Part shown: positions 25,788 to 33,929 of the stretch, piece by piece
How positions within the stretch are numbered: position 1 is the first letter of the stretch
Layout: every line of letters starts with the position of its first letter
Assembly (NCBI RefSeq): GCF_015207705.1
Contig: NZ_JADEWI010000024.1
Coordinates: forward strand, 1 to 64,000
Source of the DNA: Nostoc sp. LEGE 06077
Lineage (GTDB): Bacteria; Cyanobacteriota; Cyanobacteriia; Cyanobacteriales; Nostocaceae
Direction: 5' to 3'
DNA: 64,000 nucleotides
Notes under the pieces: generated by a model
What the model was told of the DNA's origin: nothing
Seen by the model: the letters and a program-made list of their open reading frames with translations, nothing else
Databases searched by the model: none
Made by a program: the position numbers and the translations under genes

Positions 25788-26957
25788 ATGAGGAAATACA
25801 AAGCGATGAGGCACAATTATCTGTTGGCAGTAGGCTTGTTAACAGGATTGGCGATACCAGCATCGACGCTTCCACCTCTGTTAAACATATTGCCAGTAAA
25901 TTCTAGTTACCTGTGGAATTCAAAACATCATTCACTGTTAATGGTAGGAAACAAAAATTTTCCTAGTTTTGATACATCCTTACCAGAATTACCCTACCAA
26001 GCTTTACAACATATAAAAAATTCGCACTCAACAGTAGGTGCAAAAGTTATTCCTAGTGTTGATATTTCATCACAACCTTTAAAATATTCACAGTCAAAAG
26101 TAAACGAAAAAAACGTCTCAAATCTTGATGAATCTTTACCAGCAATTAGTGAACAAGGATTTTTAGCGCCAATAGAATCACTATTTAATCGCAACCCTCA
26201 ACCATCAAATCTGCCGCTAACATCTGGTTATCAACTTTATTACCAAAGACTCGCAGCTTTAAAGACTGGTCAAATTTATACACGTATATCTGATGATTCC
26301 CCATCTTTTTCCGAGTCTAATAAACAGCACCAATTAACTTACGAAGATTGGAAAAGTTTATTAGCTTTAGAAGCTAAAGCAGTGACTAAAGGTCAAGGAA
26401 ACAATCATCTAAGTATTATGGTGGGGGATTCTTTAAGTATGTGGTTTCCCCCCGAAAAACTTCCAAGTGGCAAACTCTGGCTGAATCAAGGTATATCTGG
26501 TGATACGTCTGGTGGAATTTTAAAAAGATTGGGAGCGTTTTCCGCAACCAGACCAGAAATTATTTACATCATGGCGGGGATTAACGATTTACGCAAAGGG
26601 GTAAACGATGAAAGCATTTTGCAAAATCACCGCCAGATTATTCGCCGTTTACGAAAGGAACACCCAAACGCTCAAATAATTGTGCAATCAATTTTGCCTA
26701 CAAGCTTACCAACAATTTCTAATAGCCGAATTCGTCAGATTAATTTTCAACTTTCCCTCATTGCTAAACAAGAGGGAGCTAATTATTTAAATATTCATGA
26801 TTGGTTTACGGATTTTGAAGGCAATTTACGTTTAGAGTTAACCACAGATGGATTACATCTATCTCAAGAGGGGTATGATGTTTGGCGTTCAGCACTGGAA
26901 CAGGTCGAGTATAAGCTTACTCAGGGTGAACATGAGAGATTGCGATCGCAATTTTAA
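25788..26957 (+). CDS. Secreted SGNH/GDSL hydrolase
   Basis: 389 residues. A signal peptide or anchor (about 8-29, YLLAVGLLTGLAIPAST) is followed by a low-complexity Ser/Pro/Leu region (30-175) and an SGNH domain (about 200-385). Catalytic blocks are visible: block I IMVGDSLSMW (nucleophile Ser), block II NQGISGDTSGGI, block III IYIMAGINDLRKG with the Gly-x-Asn-Asp, and block V TTDGLHLSQEGYD with Asp and His. It likely removes acyl or acetyl groups from an extracellular or cell-wall glycan. AGGGAAAG precedes the ATG at 25788; an ATG six codons later is also possible. The DUF4864 gene follows after 5 bases. Confidence 0.9.
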   Translation: MRKYKAMRHNYLLAVGLLTGLAIPASTLPPLLNILPVNSSYLWNSKHHSLLMVGNKNFPSFDTSLPELPYQALQHIKNSHSTVGAKVIPSVDISSQPLKYSQSKVNEKNVSNLDESLPAISEQGFLAPIESLFNRNPQPSNLPLTSGYQLYYQRLAALKTGQIYTRISDDSPSFSESNKQHQLTYEDWKSLLALEAKAVTKGQGNNHLSIMVGDSLSMWFPPEKLPSGKLWLNQGISGDTSGGILKRLGAFSATRPEIIYIMAGINDLRKGVNDESILQNHRQIIRRLRKEHPNAQIIVQSILPTSLPTISNSRIRQINFQLSLIAKQEGANYLNIHDWFTDFEGNLRLELTTDGLHLSQEGYDVWRSALEQVEYKLTQGEHERLRSQF

Positions 26958-26962
26958 AATTT

Positions 26963-27325
26963 ATGGAAATTAATGATAGTGATTCTATTGCCATCCGTTC
27001 TGTAATTGAAGGTCAATTAGCGGCTTTTCTCAAAGATGATGCTAAAGTTGCTTTTACTTTCGCTAGTCCAGGAATTCAAGAGCAATTTCAAAGCCCAGAA
27101 AGCTTTATGCGGATGGTAATGGTGAACTACCCGGCTGTATATCGCCCTCGTTCAGTCGTTTTTGAAAAAATTACTACTATCCAAGACAATATTACTCAAC
27201 CTGTGTTGTTGCTGAGTCCTCATGGAGTGCCTTTAAGGGCATTATATTTTATGGAACAGCAACTTGATGATACTTGGAGAATCAACGGTTGCATTTTAGT
27301 ATCGGTAGAAGCGGAGATTATTTAA
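26963..27325 (+). CDS. DUF4864 family protein
   Basis: 120 residues with the DUF4864 pattern: an N-terminal helix IRSVIEGQLAAFLKDDAKVA, then FASPGIQEQF, FMRMVMVNYPAVYRP and a C-terminal strand region ending WRINGCILV. The fold is expected to be NTF2-like (cystatin-like alpha+beta). The function is unknown. It starts 5 bases after the SGNH hydrolase stop, so they form an operon. No signal peptide is seen, although many members are secreted. Confidence 0.85.
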   Translation: MEINDSDSIAIRSVIEGQLAAFLKDDAKVAFTFASPGIQEQFQSPESFMRMVMVNYPAVYRPRSVVFEKITTIQDNITQPVLLLSPHGVPLRALYFMEQQLDDTWRINGCILVSVEAEII

Positions 27326-27369
27326 TGTTAGTAATCAGTAATCAGTTAAATATCGAAAGTGTTTGTAAG

Positions 27370-28203
27370 TTAAATCTGATTTGTAACTTTTAAATTCTGG
27401 TGTAACACTTGATTTAACTTACCGCTGCGATAACCTTCTAAGTCGAGGGTGACATAGATAAATCCAAATTCTTGGAATGCGGAAACTACAGATGGTAAAT
27501 CAACTGCTAAGACAAAATCTTTAATTTTTTCTGGCGCTAATTCAATCCTTGCTGTATCACCTTCAGAACGTACGCGCAAATTCTCCCATCCGAGTTTTCG
27601 CAGATAAATTTCCGATCTACCAACTCGTTGCAATTTGGCTACCGTAATTTCTTCACCGTACGGAAAGCGCGAACTTAAGCAAGGTTGAGCCGGTTTATCC
27701 CACCAAGGTAAACCAAGATGTTGGGAAAGTTGGCGGACTTCTAATTTTGACACACCAACTTCTGCTAAAGGCGATCGCGCACCTCGTTCTTTAGCGGCTT
27801 GAATTCCTGGACGATAATCATGTAAGTCATCGGCGTTCACCCCATCCACTACATAGGGGTATCCGAACTGAATAGCTAATGGTTTGAGAGTGTCGTGTAA
27901 TTCACTTTTGCAAAAATAGCAGCGATTTACAGGATTAGAGGTGTAATTAGGATTTTCCATCTCATAGGTTTGAACAATTTGATGGGAAATCCCAATAGTT
28001 GCGGCTTGAATTTTTGCGTCTTCTAATTCTTCTGGTAACAGCGAAGGTGAAACTGCTGTCACAGCCATTGCGCGATCGCCTAAAACATCATAAGCAATCT
28101 TGGCAACTAAAGTGCTGTCTACACCGCCAGAATAAGCAATTAACGCACGTTCCATTTCGCCAAACAAGGCTTTTAGTTGCTCCAGTTTTTCAGTTAATTT
28201 CAT
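27370..28203 (-). CDS. larE: LarE-type ATP-dependent sulfur transferase, three-cysteine form
   Basis: 277 residues from the ATG at 28203, which has AGGA eight bases upstream; the longer frame starts with TTG at 28221. The PP-loop AYSGGVDSTLVAK (near 24-36) adenylates the substrate carboxylate. LarE makes the nickel-pincer nucleotide cofactor of lactate racemase and related enzymes by adding sulfur. The protein has Cys95 and Cys98 (RCYFCKSE) and Cys175 (QPCLSSRF), the three-cysteine set known from LarE proteins that carry a [4Fe-4S] cluster, rather than the single sacrificial cysteine of the Lactobacillus enzyme. larB, larC and a racemase gene are not in the window. Confidence 0.9.
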   Translation of the reverse strand: MKLTEKLEQLKALFGEMERALIAYSGGVDSTLVAKIAYDVLGDRAMAVTAVSPSLLPEELEDAKIQAATIGISHQIVQTYEMENPNYTSNPVNRCYFCKSELHDTLKPLAIQFGYPYVVDGVNADDLHDYRPGIQAAKERGARSPLAEVGVSKLEVRQLSQHLGLPWWDKPAQPCLSSRFPYGEEITVAKLQRVGRSEIYLRKLGWENLRVRSEGDTARIELAPEKIKDFVLAVDLPSVVSAFQEFGFIYVTLDLEGYRSGKLNQVLHQNLKVTNQI

Positions 28204-28273
28204 CTTAAATTCCTGACACAAGCTTTACATTTCCCCACAAATTCTATTTTAGGGTGTAAAGAAAATCTGTGTT

Positions 28274-30082
28274 TTAGCTGTTTGATGTTTCAGATTCTGG
28301 GGTTGGTAATTTAATATACTTAGCTACCAGCGCCGCTAAAAGTGGTAAATCCAGAGGTTTCGAGATATATTCATTTACTCCTGATGCTAGACAAGTTTCG
28401 CGATCGCCTTTCATCGCTCTTGCCGTTTGAGCAATTACCGGAATCATGCGATATTCAGGCTGTTGACGTAGTTGCTGCACCACACTCAGTCCGTTTTCAT
28501 CTGGTAACTGAATATCGATTAAAATTAATCCGGGTTTTTGCTGTGAAAGAATCACCTTCATTTCTGTGGCATTTTTAATCCAAGTTACCTGATAACCCAA
28601 CCTCTCCAGATAAGTTTGCATCAACTTACCATTAGGTAGATCATCTTCCACTAACAAAATGCTGAAGTTAGAACTAGGGGCGACATCTGGAGATACCCCT
28701 GAAATATCTTCTGCATCTAATTGAGCTTGTCTATTTTCCTCCACTTCTGTTACTGGTCTAACAGGAAGGATAATAGTAAAACGCGAACCACAGTTAACAT
28801 CTGATTCTACTTCCACAGAACCGCCGTGAATTTCCGCGAGTTTCTTTGTCACAACTAAACCCAAACCGGTACCTTCATCACGATTAGTTACAGAGTTAGC
28901 AATTTGAAAATAAGGTTGAAAAAGTTGCGCTTGATCTATTTTGGAGATGCCAATCCCCGTATCCCAAACTGTGAAACTGACAAATTCACCTTGAGGTACA
29001 ACTTGTAAACCCACCTCACCAGTACAAGTAAACTTAACGGCATTGAAGAGCAAATTTAACAGCATTTGCTTGAGCCGTAAGGGGTCAGCAACTAAAATTT
29101 TTACTGTGGGGTCTAGTTCTATGTGCAGCTTTAAACCTTTGTTAGCCGCTTTTTCTTTGACTAATGCCAAAACATTCCGACACAGTTCTGGCACATTCAC
29201 TTCTTCTTGTTGTACTTCTAACTGATTAGCTTCAATTTTCGAGAGGTCTAAAATATCATTAATCAGAGCTAACAGGTGTTTGCCACTAGACTGAATGATA
29301 TTTAAATATTCTTGATGACGTTCTTTAGTTGGTTCGTAACCTTGAGCTAAGAGTAGATGGGTGAAGCCGATAATGGAACTCAAGGGTGTGCGAATTTCAT
29401 GGCTGGTATTGGCCAGAAATTGATTTTTGAGTTGATTTGTTCTTTCTAGTTCTTGATTAGAACTACCCATATTTTGAGATCGTTGTTGCCAAGATTGTAT
29501 TTGTTTAATTTGAGCCAGAGCCTCAGCAAACTGTTGGGTAACTCTGATGAATAATTGTGGTTTAAGTTGTATCTGTGATGCTGTAAGCAGTTCACGAGGT
29601 GCTTTCGCAATAATTAGCCAGCCAATAATGCCAGAATCACTGGCTAAAGGCCAAGCACTGGGCGGTTGCTGATTGGCTAAATGCTGCAAATCTTCAATTT
29701 CAATTATCTGCGCCAATTTCAACCGCAGTTTTTTGCCTTTTTCCGACATCACTTCTAAAACTGGCGATGGAGAAGCGGAAACATAACAAACTTGAGCAAA
29801 TTTTGTTTGTGGTTGAGACAGTGCGATCGCTACTCTACTATTGTTCAAAGCAATATCGAGTTCATCGACAACTGTTTGAAAAATATGTGCTTCTGTAGTT
29901 TCTATCTGTACAGTAGACGCAAAAGCAGAAAGTAGGTAATCATTCAGGCGACTTTGCAACTTGTTCAAGCTGCGCTCTAACCACAACTCCGCACGGAGTT
30001 GTTGAATTGTTGCCAACAGTGTTGGCGTTGCATCTACTTGTGAGTTTTGTTCTGGTAAGCTTGAATACTGCTGCATGGTCAA
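28274..30082 (-). CDS. Hybrid histidine kinase (GAF - HisKA - HATPase - REC)
   Basis: 602 residues, no membrane segments. A GAF-like sensor region spans about 50-200. The dimerisation helix carries the phosphorylated His near 227 (FLANTSHEIRTPLSS). The ATPase domain (about 330-445) has LLFNAVKFT, VWDTGIGIS and GTGLGLVVTKK. The C-terminal receiver (about 470-592) has the Asp near 522 (LIDIQLPDENG) and the Lys in YISKPLDLP. It should be a cytoplasmic sensor starting a phosphorelay; the signal is unknown. No transcription factor is adjacent. Confidence 0.93.
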   Translation of the reverse strand: MTMQQYSSLPEQNSQVDATPTLLATIQQLRAELWLERSLNKLQSRLNDYLLSAFASTVQIETTEAHIFQTVVDELDIALNNSRVAIALSQPQTKFAQVCYVSASPSPVLEVMSEKGKKLRLKLAQIIEIEDLQHLANQQPPSAWPLASDSGIIGWLIIAKAPRELLTASQIQLKPQLFIRVTQQFAEALAQIKQIQSWQQRSQNMGSSNQELERTNQLKNQFLANTSHEIRTPLSSIIGFTHLLLAQGYEPTKERHQEYLNIIQSSGKHLLALINDILDLSKIEANQLEVQQEEVNVPELCRNVLALVKEKAANKGLKLHIELDPTVKILVADPLRLKQMLLNLLFNAVKFTCTGEVGLQVVPQGEFVSFTVWDTGIGISKIDQAQLFQPYFQIANSVTNRDEGTGLGLVVTKKLAEIHGGSVEVESDVNCGSRFTIILPVRPVTEVEENRQAQLDAEDISGVSPDVAPSSNFSILLVEDDLPNGKLMQTYLERLGYQVTWIKNATEMKVILSQQKPGLILIDIQLPDENGLSVVQQLRQQPEYRMIPVIAQTARAMKGDRETCLASGVNEYISKPLDLPLLAALVAKYIKLPTPESETSNS

Positions 30083-30266
30083 CTAGACCGCTGAACAAGT
30101 TTAGCCTGGCGCAAAATTGCGAACAAGATTCTATGTATATTAGCTCACAAATCTTTATTGTTCACAAACTCTAACTTTTACTGTTTATGGTAACAGACGT
30201 AACAATAGTTTTTGCATAAATCACTCAAATCAAATTTCTTGAGATTAACTTATTTGCTTAAAAATC

Positions 30267-31133
30267 ATGGATACACAAGTTATACAACTGATTGTCAATG
30301 GTATTGCTTTAGGAAGCATTATTGCTCTAGCTGCTGTTGGTCTAACTCTTACCTACGGGATTTTACGGTTATCTAACTTTGCTCATGGTGATTTTCTGAC
30401 TTTAGGCGCTTACTTGACTTTGTTGGTAAATACCGCTGGGGTAAATATCTGGCTATCAATGATTTTGGCAGTGGTCGGAACAGTAGCGGCAATGCTGTTA
30501 TCAGAGAAGTTGTTGTGGTCAAAAATGCGCTTGATTCGTGCTACTTCTACAACACTGATTATTATTTCGATTGGTTTAGCCTTATTCCTCCGCAATGGCA
30601 TTATTTTGCTTTGGGGTGGCAAAAACCAAAATTACAATGTTCCTGTAACCTCTGCTTGGGATTTTTTTGGTGTCAAAGTCCCACAAAATCAATTGTTGGT
30701 ATTAGGTCTAGCAGTGTTAGCAATTGTCGGACTGCATTACCTCCTGCAAAATACGAAAATTGGGAAAGCAATGCGAGCCGTAGCAGATGATCTAGATTTA
30801 GCCAGAGTTTCGGGAATCAACGTTGAGCAAGTTATTCTTTGGACTTGGCTGATTGCTGGAACACTCACTTCTTTGGGTGGCAGTATGTACGGTTTAATTA
30901 CAGCAGTGCGCCCAAATATGGGATGGTTTTTAATTTTGCCTTTGTTTGCTTCGGTAATTTTAGGGGGAATTGGTAATCCCTACGGAGCGATCGCTGCAGC
31001 CTTTATCATTGGTATTGCACAGGAAGTTAGCACTATTTGGCTGGGTTCTCAGTATAAACAAGGTATTGCCTTGCTGATGATGATTTTGGTGCTGCTCATC
31101 CGTCCTAAAGGTTTATTTAAAGGCACGATTTGA
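30267..31133 (+). CDS. natD: LivH-type amino acid ABC transporter permease, NatD-like
   Basis: 288 residues with about eight membrane helices. The LivH signatures are AAVGLTLTYGILRLSNFAHG (residues about 22-41), MRAVADDLDLARVSGIN in the ATPase-contacting loop, and VILGGIGNPYGAI. It forms a channel half of a branched-chain or neutral amino acid importer. In Anabaena sp. PCC 7120 the N-I system has its genes scattered and natD stands alone; the lone gene here agrees with that, so the symbol is a likely but not proven assignment. Binding-protein, LivM-like and ATPase genes are absent. Confidence 0.85.
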   Translation: MDTQVIQLIVNGIALGSIIALAAVGLTLTYGILRLSNFAHGDFLTLGAYLTLLVNTAGVNIWLSMILAVVGTVAAMLLSEKLLWSKMRLIRATSTTLIIISIGLALFLRNGIILLWGGKNQNYNVPVTSAWDFFGVKVPQNQLLVLGLAVLAIVGLHYLLQNTKIGKAMRAVADDLDLARVSGINVEQVILWTWLIAGTLTSLGGSMYGLITAVRPNMGWFLILPLFASVILGGIGNPYGAIAAAFIIGIAQEVSTIWLGSQYKQGIALLMMILVLLIRPKGLFKGTI

Positions 31134-31154
31134 GCAGCACCAGCCCACTTCTAA

Positions 31155-31292
31155 CTATTGAATGATGTTGAAGTAGTAAGCTGCTACCAAGAAGTTAACA
31201 CCTAAAAGCAGCAATGCCCAAGCTGTACGAAATGGGTAGGGTGGTTTTGCTCCAGTGTTAGCAACTGCGGAATTCTTGCTTTGAGTAGCCAT
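31155..31292 (-). CDS. psaX: Photosystem I subunit PsaX
   Basis: A 45-residue frame starting MATQSKNSAVANTGAKPPY, then PFRTAWALLLLGVNFLVAAY and YFNIIQ. It has one membrane helix and a Shine-Dalgarno GGAGA seven bases before the ATG. The segment FRT-WA-LLL--NFLVAAYYF agrees closely with PsaX of Thermosynechococcus as I recall it, a small peripheral subunit of the photosystem I trimer that contacts chlorophyll and lipid. PsaX occurs in only part of the cyanobacteria. The gene is convergent with natD (22 bases between stops) and lies between it and lipA. Confidence 0.88.
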   Translation of the reverse strand: MATQSKNSAVANTGAKPPYPFRTAWALLLLGVNFLVAAYYFNIIQ

Positions 31293-31417
31293 AGAGGGTT
31301 CTCCTAAATGTCATGACTTTTTCAGAAATACCAAATAGCTGCACCAATTAGCCATATTCGTTAAAAATATTTGTCTAGCGAGGGCTGAGTCCTAAGTTAA
31401 GATTCACACTTTATATT

Positions 31418-32341
31418 TCAGACTTCAGACTTCACACTTGTTTCTTCTCCTGCATGGTAAGAACTGCGAACCAGCGGCCCGGAACGGACATGGCTGAATC
31501 CCATTTTCCATCCTAGGCTGGCAAGCTGATCAAATTCCGCTGGAGTCCAGTATTTTTGTACGGGCAGATGATCTAAAGAAGGACGCATATACTGGCCAAT
31601 AGTTAAGCGATCGCATCCTACAGTTCTTAAATCTGCCATTGCTTCAATGACTTCTTCTATTGTCTCTCCATGTCCCAGCATTAAACCAGATTTGGTGGGA
31701 ATAGTCGGGTCAATTTCTTTAACTATAGCCAAGACTCGCAGCGAGCGATCGTATTTTGCCCCCCGACGTACTCGGCCTGTTAATCTTTGGACTGTCTCAA
31801 TATTGTGATTAAAGCAAGCTGGTTTAGCCGAGACAATCAGCGCAATTCGTTGGCGCTGTCCTGCTTCTGCAACGCCCGCACCACCCCAAAAATCAGGTGT
31901 CAATACTTCAATCTGAGTTTCTGGGTTTAACTGCCTGATAGTTGCCATTGTTTTGACAAAGTGTTCTGCACCTTGGTCTGGCAAATCATCCCGCGCCACA
32001 GAAGTCAAAACCACATAACGTAAGCCTAAAAGTTGCACAGACTCTGCTACCTTTTGTGATTCTTCTAAGTCAAGTGGCATTGGTGCATGACCTTTATCAA
32101 CTTGACAAAAAGCACACGCGCGGGTGCAGGTTGGCCCCATGAGTAAGAAAGTCGCCGTTTTTTGGGCATAGCACTCTCTCCGGTTCGGGCAACGTCCTTC
32201 TTCGCAAATTGTGTGAATTTGGCGCTGTTTAATAATGCGTTGTACAGTAGAAATTTCGCTGGCTTTGCCAATAGAGCGCCGTAACCAGCTAGGCATGGCT
32301 ATGATTTCTGACTTAAATTCGGCTGGTTGTAAAGGAGTCAT
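31418..32341 (-). CDS. lipA: Lipoyl synthase
   Basis: 307 residues. Auxiliary-cluster cysteines lie in [14 protein letters not shown] and the radical-SAM cluster in CTRACAFC (CxxxCxxC). [19 protein letters not shown] and [13 protein letters not shown] close the protein; the last contains the conserved Arg-Ser-Ser-Tyr end that binds the auxiliary cluster. The enzyme inserts two sulfur atoms into protein-bound octanoyl groups to give lipoyl cofactors of 2-oxoacid dehydrogenases and the glycine cleavage system. It is monocistronic and divergent from the response regulator at 32684. Confidence 0.96.
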   Translation of the reverse strand: MTPLQPAEFKSEIIAMPSWLRRSIGKASEISTVQRIIKQRQIHTICEEGRCPNRRECYAQKTATFLLMGPTCTRACAFCQVDKGHAPMPLDLEESQKVAESVQLLGLRYVVLTSVARDDLPDQGAEHFVKTMATIRQLNPETQIEVLTPDFWGGAGVAEAGQRQRIALIVSAKPACFNHNIETVQRLTGRVRRGAKYDRSLRVLAIVKEIDPTIPTKSGLMLGHGETIEEVIEAMADLRTVGCDRLTIGQYMRPSLDHLPVQKYWTPAEFDQLASLGWKMGFSHVRSGPLVRSSYHAGEETSVKSEV

Positions 32342-32683
32342 AAATCCCAGATAAATTCAAAGATAACGTGAGGTAGTTTTCTCTCGATTCAGGCGGACAC
32401 AGAAAGTTTATGGATAAGGGGGTGAGCAATGTAAATGAGTAAAACCCTGATACCCAACTTAAACAATTAACCGTTGTGCGTAAGTCCTGAAGCCTTAAAT
32501 ATCACCATGACACAAACTACTGAGAGTACGAATACAAGTTTTCCAAAACACTGTCAACAAAGCTATTTATACCGAAATATACTATCCCCCAATCCATAAA
32601 AAATTTAGATATAGTGGGATGACTCTCAAGGTCAAGCGGCATAGCCGTGATTAAACTTAAATTTTCTGTTAGAGAAATCAGTC
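32342..32683. other. Divergent promoter region between lipA and a response regulator
   Basis: 342 bases expected to hold both promoters. TATACTATCCCCC and TATAGTGGGATG near 32578-32622 are possible core elements for the rightward gene. A 30-codon frame beginning at 32506 (MTQTTESTNTSF) lacks a convincing ribosome site and resembles nothing I know. No RNA gene or repeat was recognised. Confidence 0.4.
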
Positions 32684-33346
32684 GTGGCCAGTAACAAAAT
32701 TTTAGTTATCGATGACACTACAGTTGTCAGGGTAAAAGTACGAGAAATGTTACCTCCAGGTAACTTTGATGTATTAGAAGCTAAAGACGGGTTAGAAGGG
32801 TTAAATTTTATCCGTCAAGAAAAACTCAGCTTGATCATGCTAGATTTCCTGCTACCGAAAATGAGTGGTTGGGAAGTTTTTCAACAAATTCAAGCCCAGC
32901 CTGAGTTAAGAAAAATTCCCTTAGTGATCATGTCTGGTCGCAAGGAAGAAGTTACCGAAAAACTCCCAGAACCATTTGAATACTTTGATTTTCTGGGCAA
33001 ACCATTTGATAAAAAGCAATTGATTGATGCGATTAAATCAGCGATGGCTAAGGCCAAGCTACCGCGTCAAGAACCAGTTTTGGTAGGAGCAGTTGCTGCG
33101 AAAAATGGTGCTAGTACTGCCACTAGTGTAAATACAAGCAGTACAAGTGCGATCGCCGATCACGACACAATCACCGCAGTTGGTGTTGATAAGTCTCCAT
33201 TACCAACAACATCTAATGTTGAAACAGCCTCCTTAGCAGAAATTAAAGCGCTGAATGAGAAAGTAGTGCAAATGCAAGCTGAGATAGATGGATTGAAAAA
33301 ACAGTTAGCTCAGGTAGTAACATTTATTAAACAGAAAATCAAGTAA
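32684..33346 (+). CDS. Response regulator with receiver domain and coiled-coil tail
   Basis: 220 residues from a GTG start. Residues 4-125 are a receiver domain: ILVIDDTTVVR, phosphoacceptor Asp in LIMLDFLLPKMSGW (near 54) and Lys in FLGKPFDKK. After a Ser/Thr/Ala-rich linker (about 135-190) the protein ends in a coiled coil (EIKALNEKVVQMQAEIDGL). It has no enzymatic or DNA-binding output, so it probably works by protein contacts, like PatA- or PilG/PilH-type regulators of motility and development. The partner is not known. Confidence 0.88.
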   Translation: MASNKILVIDDTTVVRVKVREMLPPGNFDVLEAKDGLEGLNFIRQEKLSLIMLDFLLPKMSGWEVFQQIQAQPELRKIPLVIMSGRKEEVTEKLPEPFEYFDFLGKPFDKKQLIDAIKSAMAKAKLPRQEPVLVGAVAAKNGASTATSVNTSSTSAIADHDTITAVGVDKSPLPTTSNVETASLAEIKALNEKVVQMQAEIDGLKKQLAQVVTFIKQKIK

Positions 33347-33929
33347 AATTCCAACTTACTTTTATCTCTGTTGCATTTAGTAATTTGTTGTCAAAATTCA
33401 CATTCAAGTTGGGTTTAGAGAGTAATCTTTTCATTTATTCTAGTTAAAACCTAGGATAAATACTACCAATGAGTCAATTTTCTAGAAAGTAATAACATTA
33501 CTAGTAGTCAATGATTAGGAGTCTTAATTTAGTAGAGATATTAAACTACAATATCTCTACTAAATTATATTATTTATAGCCAATAATTTATTTTCTGTTA
33601 GTTCACTTTCAGCTTAAATACTTCATATATTTCCTCTCGACATAGATAAAAATTACATAAGTCTTGAAATATACAAGAACAATTTTTTATAAAGTTTTAT
33701 AGTATTTCCAATTCCGGTAAGGTATAAAATCACTCTTCTCCAGCCATCCTTTTGGAAAGCGGTATATATTAAGTGCTTGAGAATTGCTATATTAATATTT
33801 TATATATTTATTGCACTGCCCATATTTTTTATAATTAATTTAAACAGAAATTTAGGGTTAATAATGATATTAGTAATTTATTTATGGGAATACTGAAACA
33901 ATAGTATTTAGAACTAGGCATAAGCTGAG
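33347..33929. other. A/T-rich intergenic region before the giant kinase
   Basis: 583 bases with a perfect 18-bp hairpin near its start and otherwise A/T-rich sequence, with no convincing coding frame. The promoter of the kinase gene at 33930 should lie here. No known regulator site or RNA gene was recognised. Confidence 0.45.
33525..33567. repeat. Perfect 18-bp inverted repeat, 7-base loop
   Basis: The arm TAATTTAGTAGAGATATT (33525-33542) is fully complementary to 33550-33567, with loop AAACTAC. It is 179 bases after the response-regulator stop. The stem is A/T-rich and not followed by a T-run, so it may be a small dispersed palindrome rather than a terminator. Confidence 0.8.

Noticed and set aside
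32506-32598. 30-codon frame MTQTTESTNTSF... before the response regulator
   Set aside because: No clear ribosome site, no hydrophobic or amphipathic pattern, no resemblance to known small photosynthesis proteins.
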